Assembly (NCBI RefSeq): GCF_046630445.1
Contig: NC_092333.1
Coordinates: 713,015,001 to 713,079,000, forward strand
From: Rutidosis leptorrhynchoides
Lineage: Eukaryota; Streptophyta; Magnoliopsida; Asterales; Asteraceae
DNA length: 64,000 nt
Direction: 5' to 3'
Part shown: one piece after another, positions 50,701 to 60,946 of the stretch
Position numbering within the stretch: the stretch's first letter is position 1
How the letters are laid out: every line of letters starts with the position of its first letter
Translations under genes and position numbers: made by a program
The notes under the pieces: generated by a model
Told to the model about the DNA's origin: nothing
Database searches by the model: none
What the model saw: the letters and a program-made list of their open reading frames with translations, nothing else

Positions 50701-51405
50701 AAGAGAACCCGACATAGTAGTCAAAAATCTCATTTAAAAGAGCATACGGGATTTATATGTTACTTTTAAATATAAATAAATGTACAAGTAAGTGAAAGCA
50801 GCCCTTCATATTACCTTTGATGGAGTACTAGTAATAGTACACACAGGGTAGGTCTTTGGGGCTGGTTTAGGCTGGCACTCATAACACTCCGTTTGTCCCT
50901 TAATGTGCACGGTGACCTGAAATGTATAAATAAAAATAAATACACAAAATTTAGTTTTAAATTTGAACAGCACAAGAAATAAAGTAGACACACATGGAAG
51001 GTAAGACGTACAAGAGCCAGCAACATACTAAAAGAAAGAATTTACTGAACTAGAGATAACATAACTGTAAATTGAAGTGTTCAATTTTCAAAAAAAAGAG
51101 GATAAATCTTGAAGGCAGTTTACCTGACCCAAGAACCCAGTAGTACCACTTTCGACCAAGGGAACATCAGCAGCCAAACAGAGGCGGTTCACATGCCGCC
51201 GAGCATCCAAGTTGTCGAGCCCATTCAAAACAACACTGAATTGCTTGAAGAAGTCAACATTGAAGTCCGAATCTTTCACATTTGCATGGTAAGGTGTTAT
51301 GCTAATCTGGGGCCTAAATCTTAGCACAGCATCACGAGCAACCTGATAACACACACAAAAAACACAAAATAAAATGCATTCAACCAGCAATAAAAGACGT
51401 TTTTT

Positions 51406-51442
<37 letters not shown>

Positions 51443-53909
51443 TAGCATCTGCTCACTTTTGCCTTGGATTGACCAACATGAGACTGACGAAATAAGAACT
51501 GCCTATTTAAGTTGCTCACTTCTATTGTGTCCATGTCAATCTGCATTTAAAAACACCAATTTGAAAACCGAGGGTTTAAAAGCTGAACAGCATCAAAAAA
51601 ATGGGGGTCCAAGTGTCCAACATGTCAGCTAATATAGAAAACTTAATACAGAATATTCTACAACCAGCAAAAAAGGTTTAAAAGACGTTCGTTAAAAGTA
51701 CTACAAAAAATATCTGGAAAGGGAGTAGGGTCTAAGCTATATAATAACAAGTTAACAAGAACTTGCTTGATGCCACTTGCATTATCAGACCTACAGAAAT
51801 AAAACTTTCAGAAAAAAAAAAGAGACGAATTCATTACTTGTATGGAATTGTGGATTAATGCGAGTTATCTAATGTAATTAGTCTCGTCTGTTATCATTCG
51901 TAACAGACACGGGTAATATTTCAAACTATTCCTGATTAGTTATCACTTTAAATATTACAAGCAATACAAATTTTTCTAGTTTATTGAGCTAAAAAGATCA
52001 CTCGATAATGTATGGTTGGACTCCGTAATTATGATAAATACATGTTCATCTGCTGAAATTTTAGTATTCCGATATTTCATACTTACATGTCACGTCTTAT
52101 CTCATTACTCATAAATCAGAACTAGCATTATGTCTTTGCTAAGCCATGTGTACCAATGTGAACATTAGAAGATAAATACCTTTACAAAAAATAGACAAAA
52201 AGTTGCAGTAAACAAATCATAGATCACGCTGAAAATCACAAACACCAAATAATAAATAAACAAGATACAGTGGTAGACATCTCTCTCTGCAGATTATTTT
52301 GTATCTTGTTAGTATAATAACTGAAGAAACTAGATAAGATTGGTGGCCTCAAAATGTGGCTACATTGTGAGAGATGTCAAGAAATAGAGACATCAGAACC
52401 ACAAAGAAATAGTAAGTAGTGGCTACTCAGATGCCCTTTAATTACATACCAAATAGATAATAGATAATAAAGTTATAAGCAAATTATCAACTTTAACTCC
52501 GGAATAGATAAATCACTAAATTATACTAGTAGTAATTAGTTAGGAAACAAACCATGCAGTGACAATTTACCTATGGCATATTCTAAAACAATAAAAGCCA
52601 AATCTTAAACTGCTTTATCAACCTATGTCAATCAATACCTTGGAACTATATGGTAAGTTTGGGGTAATAAATGCAAATCTACTCCTAACAATCCATTGCA
52701 TCTTACACAAACAAAACATCTTATAGTTTTAATTGTAATCAAGCTAATCAAAGCGAACCAACAATCAAAATGCTCGAATCGCAGACTATATATAAATGAA
52801 AAATTAACCCAAATTTATAATTCCACCCAAATTATATTAACATGAGCGTCATGTTAAATTTTTTCGACATGAGCGTCATGCTCGAAATAATTTTACGAAC
52901 AAAACGATAAAAAGTACGTTTGAAACGGACACTTTTTAAAAAACGCTAAAAACAACGACAGCCCGTATCTTCATTCTCGCCGCGAGTTATATTTTTTCGC
53001 CAGCACCGTCAGACTCGAAATAATTTTATCAACAAAACGAAACTAACTACGTTCGAACCGGACAGATTTTAAAAAACAGTAAAGACGACAACACCACCAA
53101 CGGCGCTTAACACATAAACCGTTTTCTATTCTGTAAATACATAAAACTACGTTAAATATGAATACGCAGGCCGAAAGCTCCCGCCGCATCGCGCGGGCCG
53201 GACCCGAACTAGTTAATAATAAAAATGAAGATCTTCAAAGTTTCACAAGTTTTCCATTACAAGCTCCAACAGAAATTTAATATTATATTAAATAATCAAT
53301 AAAAAACACTTCTATTCAGAATCATATCAGTTACATAATTTGATATATAAGCATAGTCGACTCAGCTTACATCGTTAACAACGTATATAATTCTTAAAGA
53401 AAATGCAACTAATATAGCATTATGCAATGAGATGTTCAGACACCTCCTGATTCATTTATGTATACTAAAACTAATTACTCATGAATAAATAGTAACAATG
53501 AACAAATATATCAATTTTCATAGAAGTATAATAAAATAGCTAAACCCTAAACACTTCAAAACTACACAGTGAGTATACAATACACTAGCCACTACCTACT
53601 CATTAAACATGTATTAATATTAATTTAAATTAATAAGTTAATGACAGTAATACTAATGCTAATTGCAATTATAATAATAAGTGAAGCATAGTTGACTTAC
53701 GATGTGTATGTCATGAAAACCAGATAGAGCTAGGGTTTTGAGAAGTTCGCAACCGATACCACCAGCACCAACCATAAGCACTTTCGAGCCCTAAAAACAA
53801 CACAAAATTACTATAAACTGAACAGAATATCTGAATTAGATTCATATAGATAAAGTGAATATAATTAATTAGATACCTTAATTGCAGATAACTGTTGGCC
53901 AGACGCCAT
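38784..53909 (-). CDS. SAE2: SUMO-activating enzyme E1 subunit 2 (SAE2/UBA2), 655 aa, 11 exons
   Basis: Exons in coding order: 53877-53909, 53701-53790, 51457-51540, 51124-51342, 50815-50916, 49696-50154, 48929-49158, 48689-48782, 48369-48551, 39325-39422, 38784-39159. Junctions are GT-AG, phases agree, no stop interrupts. SAE2 with SAE1 forms the nuclear SUMO E1: it adenylates SUMO, holds it as a thioester on cysteine and passes it to SCE1. Visible features: ATP-binding VGAGGIG (residues 18-24), [16 protein letters not shown] after it, zinc ligands Cys153/Cys156 and Cys432/Cys435, catalytic Cys168 in PVCTITSTP, a ubiquitin-like fold region ending VEDLQQEL, and a C-terminal NLS-like GKKRKLS. 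Arabidopsis SAE2 is about 30 residues shorter. Intron 9 (39423-48368, 8.9 kb) holds a copia element. The homology is unambiguous. Confidence 0.95.
39423..39975 (-). other. Part of SAE2 intron 9 left of the copia element
   Basis: Intron sequence without ORF. The stretch 39600-39840 (CCTCAGAAGAGGCCTCGGGT and following) has the look of a dispersed repeat, but I cannot assign it. Confidence 0.35.
39981..40343 (-). repeat. 3' LTR of the copia element
   Basis: Plus-strand TGAAGAAAATGGTACC to TTGGTCCA. On its inner side the minus strand reads TTGGGGGGTGATTGT, a polypurine tract. Confidence 0.88.
40395..41383 (-). pseudogene. pol: Copia RT C-terminal part and RNase H
   Basis: Two overlapping minus-strand frames (41383 down to 40910, and 41051 down to 40395) give the end of a copia RT ([17 protein letters not shown], then [13 protein letters not shown]) and a complete RNase H. 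RNase H acidic residues sit in [18 protein letters not shown] and [10 protein letters not shown], followed by [17 protein letters not shown] and [11 protein letters not shown] frameshift around 41000 separates the parts. The RT catalytic YVDD motif expected before this segment is missing. It is a remnant of the Pol protein that copies element RNA. Confidence 0.85.
41322..41802 (-). pseudogene. pol: Copia RT N-terminal part
   Basis: The frame begins [20 protein letters not shown] at the edge of the Helitron-like insertion. It runs through [36 protein letters not shown] and [11 protein letters not shown], all RVT_2 landmarks, and ends at a stop after [12 protein letters not shown]. The next expected block, with YVDD, is absent; the sequence jumps to [20 protein letters not shown] therefore lacks its catalytic centre. 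Confidence 0.87.
41803..42628 (+). mobile_element. Helitron-like repeat inserted in the copia RT
   Basis: It separates IERN (minus-strand codons ending at 42629) from [10 protein letters not shown] (41800), which are adjacent in intact copia RTs. The right end has a 7-bp hairpin (CGAACCC 42593-42599, GGGTTCG 42614-42620) and then CTAG at 42625-42628 before T, matching Helitron 3' ends. It shares ACTCGAAATAATTTTA with the other copies. A 228-bp internal tandem duplication starts at 41824 and 42052. The left end lacks an obvious TC start, so the class is not certain. Confidence 0.55.
41824..42279. repeat. 228-bp tandem duplication in the Helitron-like repeat
   Basis: Both copies start AGACATAGTCCAAGTGAATAG (41824 and 42052) and end CTCGCAACGAGTTA, with few differences. 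Confidence 0.85.
42629..43062 (-). pseudogene. pol: Copia integrase-RT linker
   Basis: Same frame as the integrase ORF after a TAA at 43063-43065. It is Ser/Pro-rich ([20 protein letters not shown]) and then enters the RT start ([20 protein letters not shown]), where the Helitron-like repeat interrupts it. Confidence 0.75.
43063..44704 (-). pseudogene. pol: Copia zinc knuckle, protease and integrase
   Basis: The frame opens at the insertion boundary with an Arg/Gly-rich stretch and the knuckle [14 protein letters not shown] (CX2CX4HX4C). A protease follows ([13 protein letters not shown], active Asp in DTG). Next comes the integrase zinc-binding region ([11 protein letters not shown], then CEACLAGK). 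The catalytic core shows [18 protein letters not shown] and NGIVERRNR, giving the D, D and E residues. The usual G of DLCGP is V here. The frame ends at a TAA within the C-terminal part. Integrase inserts element cDNA; here the protein is cut off from Gag by the LTR element at 44710-47109. Confidence 0.88.
44710..45103 (-). repeat. 3' LTR of the nested non-autonomous element
   Basis: Closely similar to 46747-47109; it has an extra ~30-bp insert after CGATTCA and small length differences near 44960-45000. Confidence 0.9.
45104..46110 (-). pseudogene. Unrecognised ORF of the nested element, with two adjacent stops
   Basis: From the ATG at 46110 the minus strand encodes an N-terminus with [20 protein letters not shown] (likely helical) and then Tyr/Gln/Pro/His-rich sequence. 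After 82 codons two TAA codons follow in a row (45859-45864). The same frame then stays open through the LTR boundary to 45073. The second part is acidic. It contains two related segments, around [17 protein letters not shown] and [19 protein letters not shown], resembling an internal duplication of the region before the polypurine tract. I do not recognise a Gag core, so the function is unknown. Confidence 0.5.
46385..46734 (-). repeat. Third, divergent LTR in the nested element
   Basis: It starts TGATAAGGATCAAAGG and ends TTCCACATCA, like the outer LTRs, and shares GTTGGAAGACAAACGCTCTT, but its middle is clearly different. It lies between the right outer LTR and the ORF. Confidence 0.85.
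46747..47109 (-). repeat. 5' LTR of the nested non-autonomous element
   Basis: TGATAAGGATC...CCACATCA followed by the CTAAC duplication. Inside it is the 12-bp GTTGATACCAAT, a truncated PBS. Confidence 0.9.
47110..47819 (-). pseudogene. gag: Copia Gag, N-terminal part
   Basis: From the ATG at 47819 the frame encodes about 235 residues of copia Gag (UBN2 type): [58 protein letters not shown] and [12 protein letters not shown]. It then becomes Arg/Gly-rich ([13 protein letters not shown]) and runs into the nested LTR at 47109. The zinc knuckle that belongs to it is at about 44580, beyond the insertion. Gag would assemble the element's particles; here it is truncated. Confidence 0.88.
47917..47930 (-). 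other. Primer binding site of the copia element
   Basis: The minus strand reads ATCGGTATCAGAGC directly after the 5' LTR end CTTCA. It matches the tRNA-Met type PBS except for one base at the start. Confidence 0.7.
47931..48278 (-). repeat. 5' LTR of the copia element
   Basis: 348 bp, plus-strand TGAAGTAATTGGTACC to TTGGTCCA; nearly the same as 39981-40343. Confidence 0.9.
49387..49700. repeat. ~160-bp tandem duplication over the SAE2 exon 6 donor
   Basis: Units start GTTGTAATAAAAAAA at 49387 and 49545. Each contains AGTGTAGG, AACCCGCCC and a terminal TTCAAACCT motif. The copy at the exon boundary includes the real donor of intron 6; the other copy lies inside the intron. Confidence 0.7.
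52840..53212 (+). mobile_element. Helitron-like repeat in SAE2 intron 3
   Basis: It ends with a GC-rich hairpin (CCCGC 53180-53184, GCGGG 53193-53197) and CTAG (53209-53212) before T. The motif CTCGAAATAATTTTA occurs twice, and ATGAGCGTCATG is duplicated near the start. The left end is uncertain. Confidence 0.5.
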
Positions 53910-54150
53910 TGAAACAGAATGATTGTGTGTGTGTGAGTGAGAGAGAGAGAGAGAGAGAGGGTGAAAGAGATGTGATTAAGAAGGTGAAAATGAGAGGGAG
54001 AAAAGGCGCCAAAAGATCTGAAGGAAACTGTGCGCTACTCGTCGTGTTTCGTCTGGTAATTTGACTAAAAAGGGAAGAAAATAGAGAGCAAGCGGCTTTT
54101 GTGTGTTTCGGCCTCCTTTTCAAGATTCTCAAGCTCCTAAAGTGGATACT
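53910..54150 (-). promoter_or_regulatory. SAE2 5' UTR/promoter region with (GA)n and an E2F-like site
   Basis: Directly upstream of the SAE2 ATG the coding strand has a CT-rich tract ((GA)n on the plus strand, 53936-53959). About 100 bases upstream of the ATG it has TTTTGGCGCC (54005-54014), matching the plant E2F consensus TTTGGCGC. The transcription start is not identifiable. The assignment rests on position and motif only. Confidence 0.45.
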
Positions 54151-55435
54151 CAACCTTCAATTTTTATTTTTATTTTTTTTGTTAGTTGTCTCCACTTTCC
54201 ATTGTATATTGTGAAAATTGTTTGAAAATATATTCAACTTTCACCAAATTTTTATTGTATGTATTCAATTTTCAGATCTCCTATTGTATGCATTCAACTA
54301 TTTAAATTGTTCTATTATATGCATTAAGTAACTTATACATCAGGTATCCAGTTAATATGTAAAAAAGTTACGTGATTGGTCCTTCATGGTCACACAAGTT
54401 AACACCTGTTAAATTTTTCCGTTAAATTTTTCCGTTAAATCTTATTTAATCCTACTATTCCTTCATCATTTTCAAGAACATATTCATCTTTAAAATACCT
54501 TCATCTTCAAAACACCTACATCGCCAATAATTTCAAAAACACATTCATCACCACAAAATCAATCTCTCAAATTAAACATTAAATCAAAACATTCAAAAAT
54601 AACAGTGCTAAAAGCCTTAAACTTTTTCCAAAAATATATAAAGAAACCACACCTACATTTTGATGTAGCTAACTTAGGGTGATGTTTAACTTTTAACTGT
54701 TTAATGTAGTTACATGCACATCAAATAACGATCGCTCCAGAGAAAAAACATATAACTGTAAATGGACATTTGGGAGGCAAAAGATGATGTACTAATTACT
54801 ACCATCATTCTTCATAACTTTTGTATTTTTGCTGCAGATTTAAGTGAATAAATTAGTATTAACACATTAAGGAGTATGATACAAGTAATTTGTAATCGAG
54901 TATGTTGTAAGTAAAGTCCACCTTCTACCGTGAGCAGATCTTCAATTCTCACGCACCCTATGTATACGAAACCTGCTGCTGACTCTAGATCTAATCTTCA
55001 ATCTCTTATTTCAATCAATTTTCCTTATTATCATCGTTAAAAACAGTAGCAACACTCAACTTAAATTCAAAAATTAAAATCAAAATCTAGATTAACCGTC
55101 GATTACATTTCTGATTTGGTGTGGAATATTAGGTTTGCCGACGATGGTACCCCGAATGGCTGTCTGTAGTTGCCGGAAATGGTTGCCGACGGTGATTGGA
55201 TGCCAGAAGGTGCTTGCCTCTGTTGACTGCTGCCGGAAATTGGTCGGTGGTGGCTGACCGTGATCTTCCTACAGTGTTAAGAAGCTGTACGAAGTGCAAA
55301 AAAATAGTACGAAAGTGTGGTGTGTCAAAAGAAGTGGTAGTTGGTTGTAAATGCGTTGAAAGTGGCATTAGTTTGCAGATCTTGTTTATTAATTTTGGTC
55401 AGCATGGTGAGTTGTTAATTTTTTTTAGTATGTAA
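54151..55435. other. Intergenic region between SAE2 and the last Helitron-like repeat
   Basis: No gene recognised. Two overlapping 79-aa frames at 55129-55435 lie on opposite strands over the same low-complexity sequence and lack support. Confidence 0.5.
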
Positions 55436-55890
55436 CTAGAAAAATATCGACCCGAGCGATGCGGCGGGGCCTTTCAGGTTGCATATTCGTGTTTCGCGTA
55501 GCGTTATTTATTTACATAATTTAAAACGCGTTGCTACGGGTATTTCTGGAAACACTTGGTTACTACCTAATATACATAATGTATAGCGCGTTTTTTACGA
55601 TGGAAAAATCTCGTAGAAAAGGGATCAGAACCATCGATATGAGGTGGTTAGTTTGAGATGTTTATTATATGTGTATGTATATGTATAAGAAATAGCCCAA
55701 AATTATTTAGCGTTTTTTTAAAAACAGTCCGTTTTGTACGTACTTAGTTGCATTGTGTTCGCAAAATTATTTCGAGTTGAACGATGGTCTCGGAAAAATT
55801 TAACTCGAACCGAGCGAGAAGATAGGGCCCGTTAAAAATTCGGGTGGAGTTAGTTTTTTTTAATTTAATAAAATTATATATTTACACTTT
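55436..55890 (-). mobile_element. Helitron-like repeat, minus orientation
   Basis: The reverse complement ends in a GC-rich CCCCGCCGCATCGCTCGGG and then CTAG (55436-55439) before T. It contains CAACTCGAAATAATTTTGCG, the family motif. Its 5' boundary is obscured by the element C LTR that starts at 55896. Confidence 0.45.
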
Positions 55891-55895
55891 CTACC

Positions 55896-58800
55896 TGTAG
55901 TGACCCGAACTTTTCCATGTTTATATATATATTAAATGAAATTGTTATTTACATGATTAAGTGTTTCCAACATGTTAAGCAATCAAACTTGTTAAGACTT
56001 GATTAATTGAAATAGGTTTCATATAGACAATTGACCACCCAAGTTGACCGGTGATTCACGAACGTTAAAACTTGTAAAAACTATACGATGACATATATAT
56101 GGTTATATATATAGTTAACATGATTTTATTATAAGTATGTATCTCATTAGGTATTTTAACAATGAGTTATATACATAAAAATGAGACTATTAATTTAAGA
56201 AACTCGAAAACGATATATATAACGATTATCGTTATAACAACGTCTTACTAGGTACATATGAATCATATTAAGATATTGATACACTTGGTTAATTATGTTA
56301 AATGATAAGTAAATATATTATTAAGTGTATTAACAATGAAATACATATGTAAAAATAAGACTACTAACTTAATGATTTCGAAACGAGACATATATGTAAC
56401 GATTATCGTTGTAACGGCATTTAACTGTATATATATCATACTAAGATATATTATATATCATAATATCATGATAATATAACAATTTAACATCTCATTTGTT
56501 ATAATAAACAATGGGTTAACAACATTCAACAAGATCGTTAACCTAAAGGTTTCAAAACAACATTTACATGTAACGACTAACGATGACTTAACGACTCAGT
56601 TAAACTGTATATACATGTAGTGTTTTAATATGTATTCATACACTTTTTAAAGACTTCAAAACACTTATCAAAATACTTCTACTTAACAAAAATGCTTACA
56701 ATTACATCCTCGTTCAGTTTCATCAACAATTCTACTCGTATGCACCCGTATTCGTACTCGTACAATACACAGCTTTTAGATGTATGTACTATTGGTATAT
56801 ACACTCCAATGATCAGCTCTTAGCAGCCCATGTGAGTCACCTAACACATGTGGGAACCATCATTTGGCAACTAGCATGAAATATCTCATAAAATTACAAA
56901 AATATGAGTAATCATTCATGACTTATTTACATGAAAACAAAATTACATATCCTTTATATCTAATCCATACACCAACGACCAAAAACACCTACAAACACTT
57001 TCATTCTTCAATTTTCTTCATCTAATTGATCTCTCTCAAGTTCTATCTTCAAGTTCTAAGTGTTCTTCATAAATTCTAAAAGTTCTAGTTTCATAAAATC
57101 AAGAATACTTCCAAGATTGCAAGTTTACTTCCAAGTTTTCTAAATCCATTCCAAGTAATCATCCAAGATCAAGAAACCTTTGTTACTTACAGTAGGTTAT
57201 CTTTCTAATACAAGGTAATAATCATATTCAAACTTTAATTCAATTTCTATAACTATAACAATCTTATTTCGAGTGAAAATCTTACTTGAAATTGTTTTCG
57301 TGTCATGATTCTGCTTCAAGAACTTTCAAGCCATCCAAGGATCCTTTGAAGCTAGATCTATTTTTCTCATTTCCAGTAGGTTTATCCAAGGAACTTGAGG
57401 TAGTAATGATGTTCATAACATCATTCGATTCATACATATAAAGCTATCTTATTCGAAGGTTTAAACTTGTAATCACTAGAACATAGTTTAGTTAATTCTA
57501 AACTTGTTCGCAAATAAAAGTTAATCCTTCTAACTTGACTTTTAAAATTAACTAAACACATGTTCTATATCTATATGATATGCTAACTTAATGATTTAAA
57601 ACCTGGAAACACGAAAAACACCGTAAAACCGGATTTACGCCGTCTAAAAACTATGATAAATTTTGATTTAAAAGTTGTTATTCTGGGAAAATAATTTTTA
57701 TTATGAACATGAAACTATATCCAAAAATTATGGTTAAACTCAAAGTGGAAGTATGTTTTCTAAAATGGTCATCTAGACGTCGTTCTTTCGACTGAAATGA
57801 CTACCTTTACAAAAACAACTTGTAACTTATTTTTCTGACTATAAACCTATACATTTTCTGTTTAGATTCATAAAATAGAGTTCAATATGAAACCATAGCA
57901 ATTTGATTCACTCAAAACGGATTTAAAATGAAGAAGTTATGGGTAAAACAAGATTGGATAATTTTTCTCATTTTAGCTACGTGAAAATTGGTAACAAATC
58001 TATTCCAACCATAACTTAATCAACTTGTATTGTATATTATGTAATCTTGAGATACCATAGACACGTATACAATGTTTCGACCTATCATGTCGACACATCT
58101 ATATATATTTCGGAACAACCATAGACACTCTATATGTGAATGTTGGAGTTAGCTATACAGGGTTGAGGTTGATTCCAAAATATATATAGTTTGAGTTGTG
58201 ATCAATACTGAGATACGTATACACTGGGTCGTGGATTGATTCAAGATAATATTTATCGATTTATTTATGTACATCTAACTGTGGACAACTAGTTGTAGGT
58301 TACTAACGAGGACAGCTGACTTAATAAACTTAAAACATCAAAATGTATTAAAAGTGTTGTAAATATATTTTGAACATACTTTGATATATATGTATATATT
58401 GTTATAGGTTCGTGAATCAACCAGTGGCCAAGTCTTACTTCCCGACGAAGTAAAAATCTGTGAAAGTGAGTTATAGTCCCACTTTTAAAATCTAATATTT
58501 TTGGGATGAGAATACATGCAGGTTTTATAAATGATTTACAAAATAGACACAAGTACGTGAAACTACATTCTATGGTTGAATTATTGAAATCGAATATGCC
58601 CCTTTTTTTTAAGTCTGGTAATCTAAGAATTAGGGAACAGACACCCTAATTGACGCGAATCCTAAAGATAGATCTATTGGGCCTAACAAACCCCATCCAA
58701 AGTACCGGATGCTTTAGTACTTCGAAATTTATATCATATCCGAAGGGTGTCCCGTAATGATGGGGATATTCTTATATATATGCATCTTGTTAATGTCGGT

Positions 58801-59301
58801 TACCAGGTGTTCACCATATGAATGATTTTTATCTCTATGTATGGGATGTGTATTGAAATATGAAATCTTGTGGTCTATTGTTACGATTTGATATATATAG
58901 GTTAAACCTATAACTCGCCAACATTTTTGTTGACGTTTAAAGCATGTTTATTCTCAGGTGAATACTAAGAGCTTCCGCTGTTGCATACTAAAATAAGGAT
59001 AAGATTTGGAGTCCATGTTTGTATGATGTTGTGTAAAAACTGCATTCAAGAAACTGATTTCGATGTAACATATTTGTATTGTAAACCATTATGTAATGGT
59101 CGTGTGTAAACAGGATATTTTAGATTATCATTATTTGATAATCTATGTAAAGCTTTTTAAACCTTTATTTATGAAATAAAGGTTATGGTTTGTTTTAAAA
59201 ATGAATGCAGTCTTTGAAAAACGTCTCATATAGAGGTCAAAACCTCGCAACAAAATCAATTAATATGGAACGTTTTTAATCAATAAGAACGGGACATTTC
59301 A
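55896..59301 (+). repeat. 5' LTR of element C (3406 bp)
   Basis: Starts TGTAGTGACCCGAAC and ends GGGACATTTCA just before the PBS. No internal ORF is credible. Near the 3' end it has CTTCCGCTG and an AAATAAAGG signal, as in the other Ty3 LTRs here. Confidence 0.82.
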
Positions 59302-59302
59302 G

Positions 59303-59322
59303 TTGGTATATCCGAGCGTTGG
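59303..59322 (+). other. Degenerate primer binding site of element C
   Basis: TTGGTATATCCGAGCGTTGG follows the LTR by one or two bases. It resembles TTGGTATCAGAGCGTTGG with changes in the middle, so priming may be impaired. Confidence 0.6.
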
Positions 59323-59512
59323 TCTTAGAGAACCAGAATTTTGCATTAGTGTGTCTTATCGAGTTTGTTAGGATGCATTAGTGAGTCTGGACTTCGACCG
59401 TGTTTACTTGAAAAATGATTGCTTAACAAATTTTGTTGGAAACTATATATTTTTAACATGTGAATATTATGTGATATATTAATCTCTTAAAGCGCTTGAT
59501 ATTATGTGATAG

Positions 59513-60124
59513 ATGTCTACCTCTAGAACAAGTCTCATTGACTCACCTAATAATAATGAAGAGTCAAATGTAAATTGGAATGATTCGTGGACTGATTCAC
59601 AAGTTCCCGAAGAGGAACCGGAAGAAGAGTCGGAACCGGGAGAAGAATCAGAACCGGAAGAGGAGGAACCGGAGGAGGAAACAGAACCGGTGGGGGAAAT
59701 AATAAAACGGTTAAGTAAAAGAAAATCCTCAACCAACCGACCAAGGTTAATTATGGTCAATGGTGTTTCCGCCAAGGAAGCAAAATATTGGGAGGATTAC
59801 CAATTCTCCGATGAATCGGATTCCGACGAGAATTCCGATGATGTTATAGAAATTACCCCAACTGAATTTAAAAAGGCAAAAGAAAATAATAAGGGAAAGG
59901 GCATAAAAATAGAGAAATCTAATTCCAACCCCGATGAACTTTATATGTATCGTCAACCCCCGAAGCCCTTAAGTTGTAACAATGACCCGGGAACCTCTAA
60001 ACCACCAGGTTTTTCTAAACCAATGTGAAAAACGACGGTTCGTATTAGGGGAACATCATATATCCCTAGAAACTTGGCAAAACGAACCAAAACCGAAGAA
60101 GAAGAAACGAGCGAGTCGGAATAA
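59513..60124 (+). pseudogene. Acidic leader ORF of element C, one in-frame stop
   Basis: An ATG at 59513 opens 171 codons. Residues about 32-61 are a Glu/Pro repeat (EEPEEESEPGEESEPEEE), followed by a basic KRLSKRKSS patch, an Asp/Ser-rich stretch (DESDSDENSDD) and a Pro-rich end. A TGA at 60026-60028 interrupts. The frame then continues for 31 codons (VRIRGTSYIPRNLAKRTKTE) to TAA at 60122, so the intact protein was probably about 203 aa. It sits where element B has its own leader ORF. It is an additional ORF of unknown role; its charge pattern would suit a disordered nuclear or RNA-binding protein, which is inference. Confidence 0.55.
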
Positions 60125-60262
60125 GATAGTTGTATTTGTGTGGTGTAATATATGTAATATAGTGTGCTTATGCTTTATGATATATGTAAAAATTGCTTGT
60201 ATTAATAAGTAATTTTTTTTATGAATCTAACTCTTGTCTATTTTACAGTTTAAAAACACAAA

Positions 60263-60946
60263 ATGGATAGACAACCCAATATTTTAAGAGACCTACCCGG
60301 AGACATGATTGATGAAATCTTGTCTAGAGTCGGTCAGAATTCCTCGGCACAACTATTTAAGGCGAAATCAGTTTGTAAGACATTCGAAGAACGTTCCAAG
60401 AATGTCTTGGTTTATAAGAGACTTTCGTTTGAAAGATGGGGGATATCACATTGGGAAACCCATAAGTTACGATGTGTTTACTTTGACGCATATATTGCGG
60501 GGAACCCAAATGCTATTTTACGCAACGGGTTAGGAAATTATTTTGACTAAATGTATCCGAATATAGGACTTCATGATTTAGAAAAAGCGGCTAACATGCA
60601 ACATAAAGAAGCATGCTATTCTTACGGGTTAGTAATGTTCGCTTCTCACCAAAGTGAGAACAAGAACATCGGGCTACAACTATTAAACAAAACGTTCCCA
60701 CAAGTAACGGAGTCGGTAATTGGGGTAAGAAATGAGGTTTTTAGATTGTTACGGGACTGTTGGACATTACGTAACCCTCGTCCTTTTGACGACGTTACAA
60801 CACGCTGTCTTATCAACGGCCATAACGGTTATGTTCCACAAGACCAAGGATGGGAAGTAGTCCTAGTAAAACCAGAATGCATGACTTGTTTCTGGACGTA
60901 TGAATTACGTGTCTTTATTGCCTTTGCTGAACGACTTGTGTACTAG
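60263..60946 (+). pseudogene. F-box protein with Sel1-like region (At2g35280-type), one in-frame stop
   Basis: The frame starts MDRQPNILRDLPGDMIDEIL, an F-box beginning at about residue 10 (LPGDMIDEILSRVG, then FKAKSVCKTFEE). After it, residues about 77-95 (AGNPNAILRNGLGNYF) and 101-125 (GLHDLEKAANMQHKEACYSYG) match the short Sel1-like segment of the plant F-box family that includes Arabidopsis At2g35280. A cysteine pair in the C-terminal ECMTCFWTYELRVF also fits. A TAA at 60548-60550 breaks the frame at codon 96; all else is open to 60946. F-box proteins recruit SCF ubiquitin-ligase substrates. It lies between leader ORF and gag on the same strand, with no introns visible. Confidence 0.82.

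Noticed and set aside
53878-54153. 91-aa minus-strand ORF with Ser/Leu repeats
   Set aside because: It translates the CT-rich SAE2 leader in another frame; SAE2 starts at the ATG at 53909.
55129-55435. Two 79-aa ORFs on opposite strands as a possible first exon
   Set aside because: No homology, both strands open over the same low-complexity sequence, and no convincing downstream exons.
59479-59775. 98-aa Ser/Gly-rich minus-strand ORF
   Set aside because: Antisense of the Glu/Pro repeat of the leader ORF in element C.
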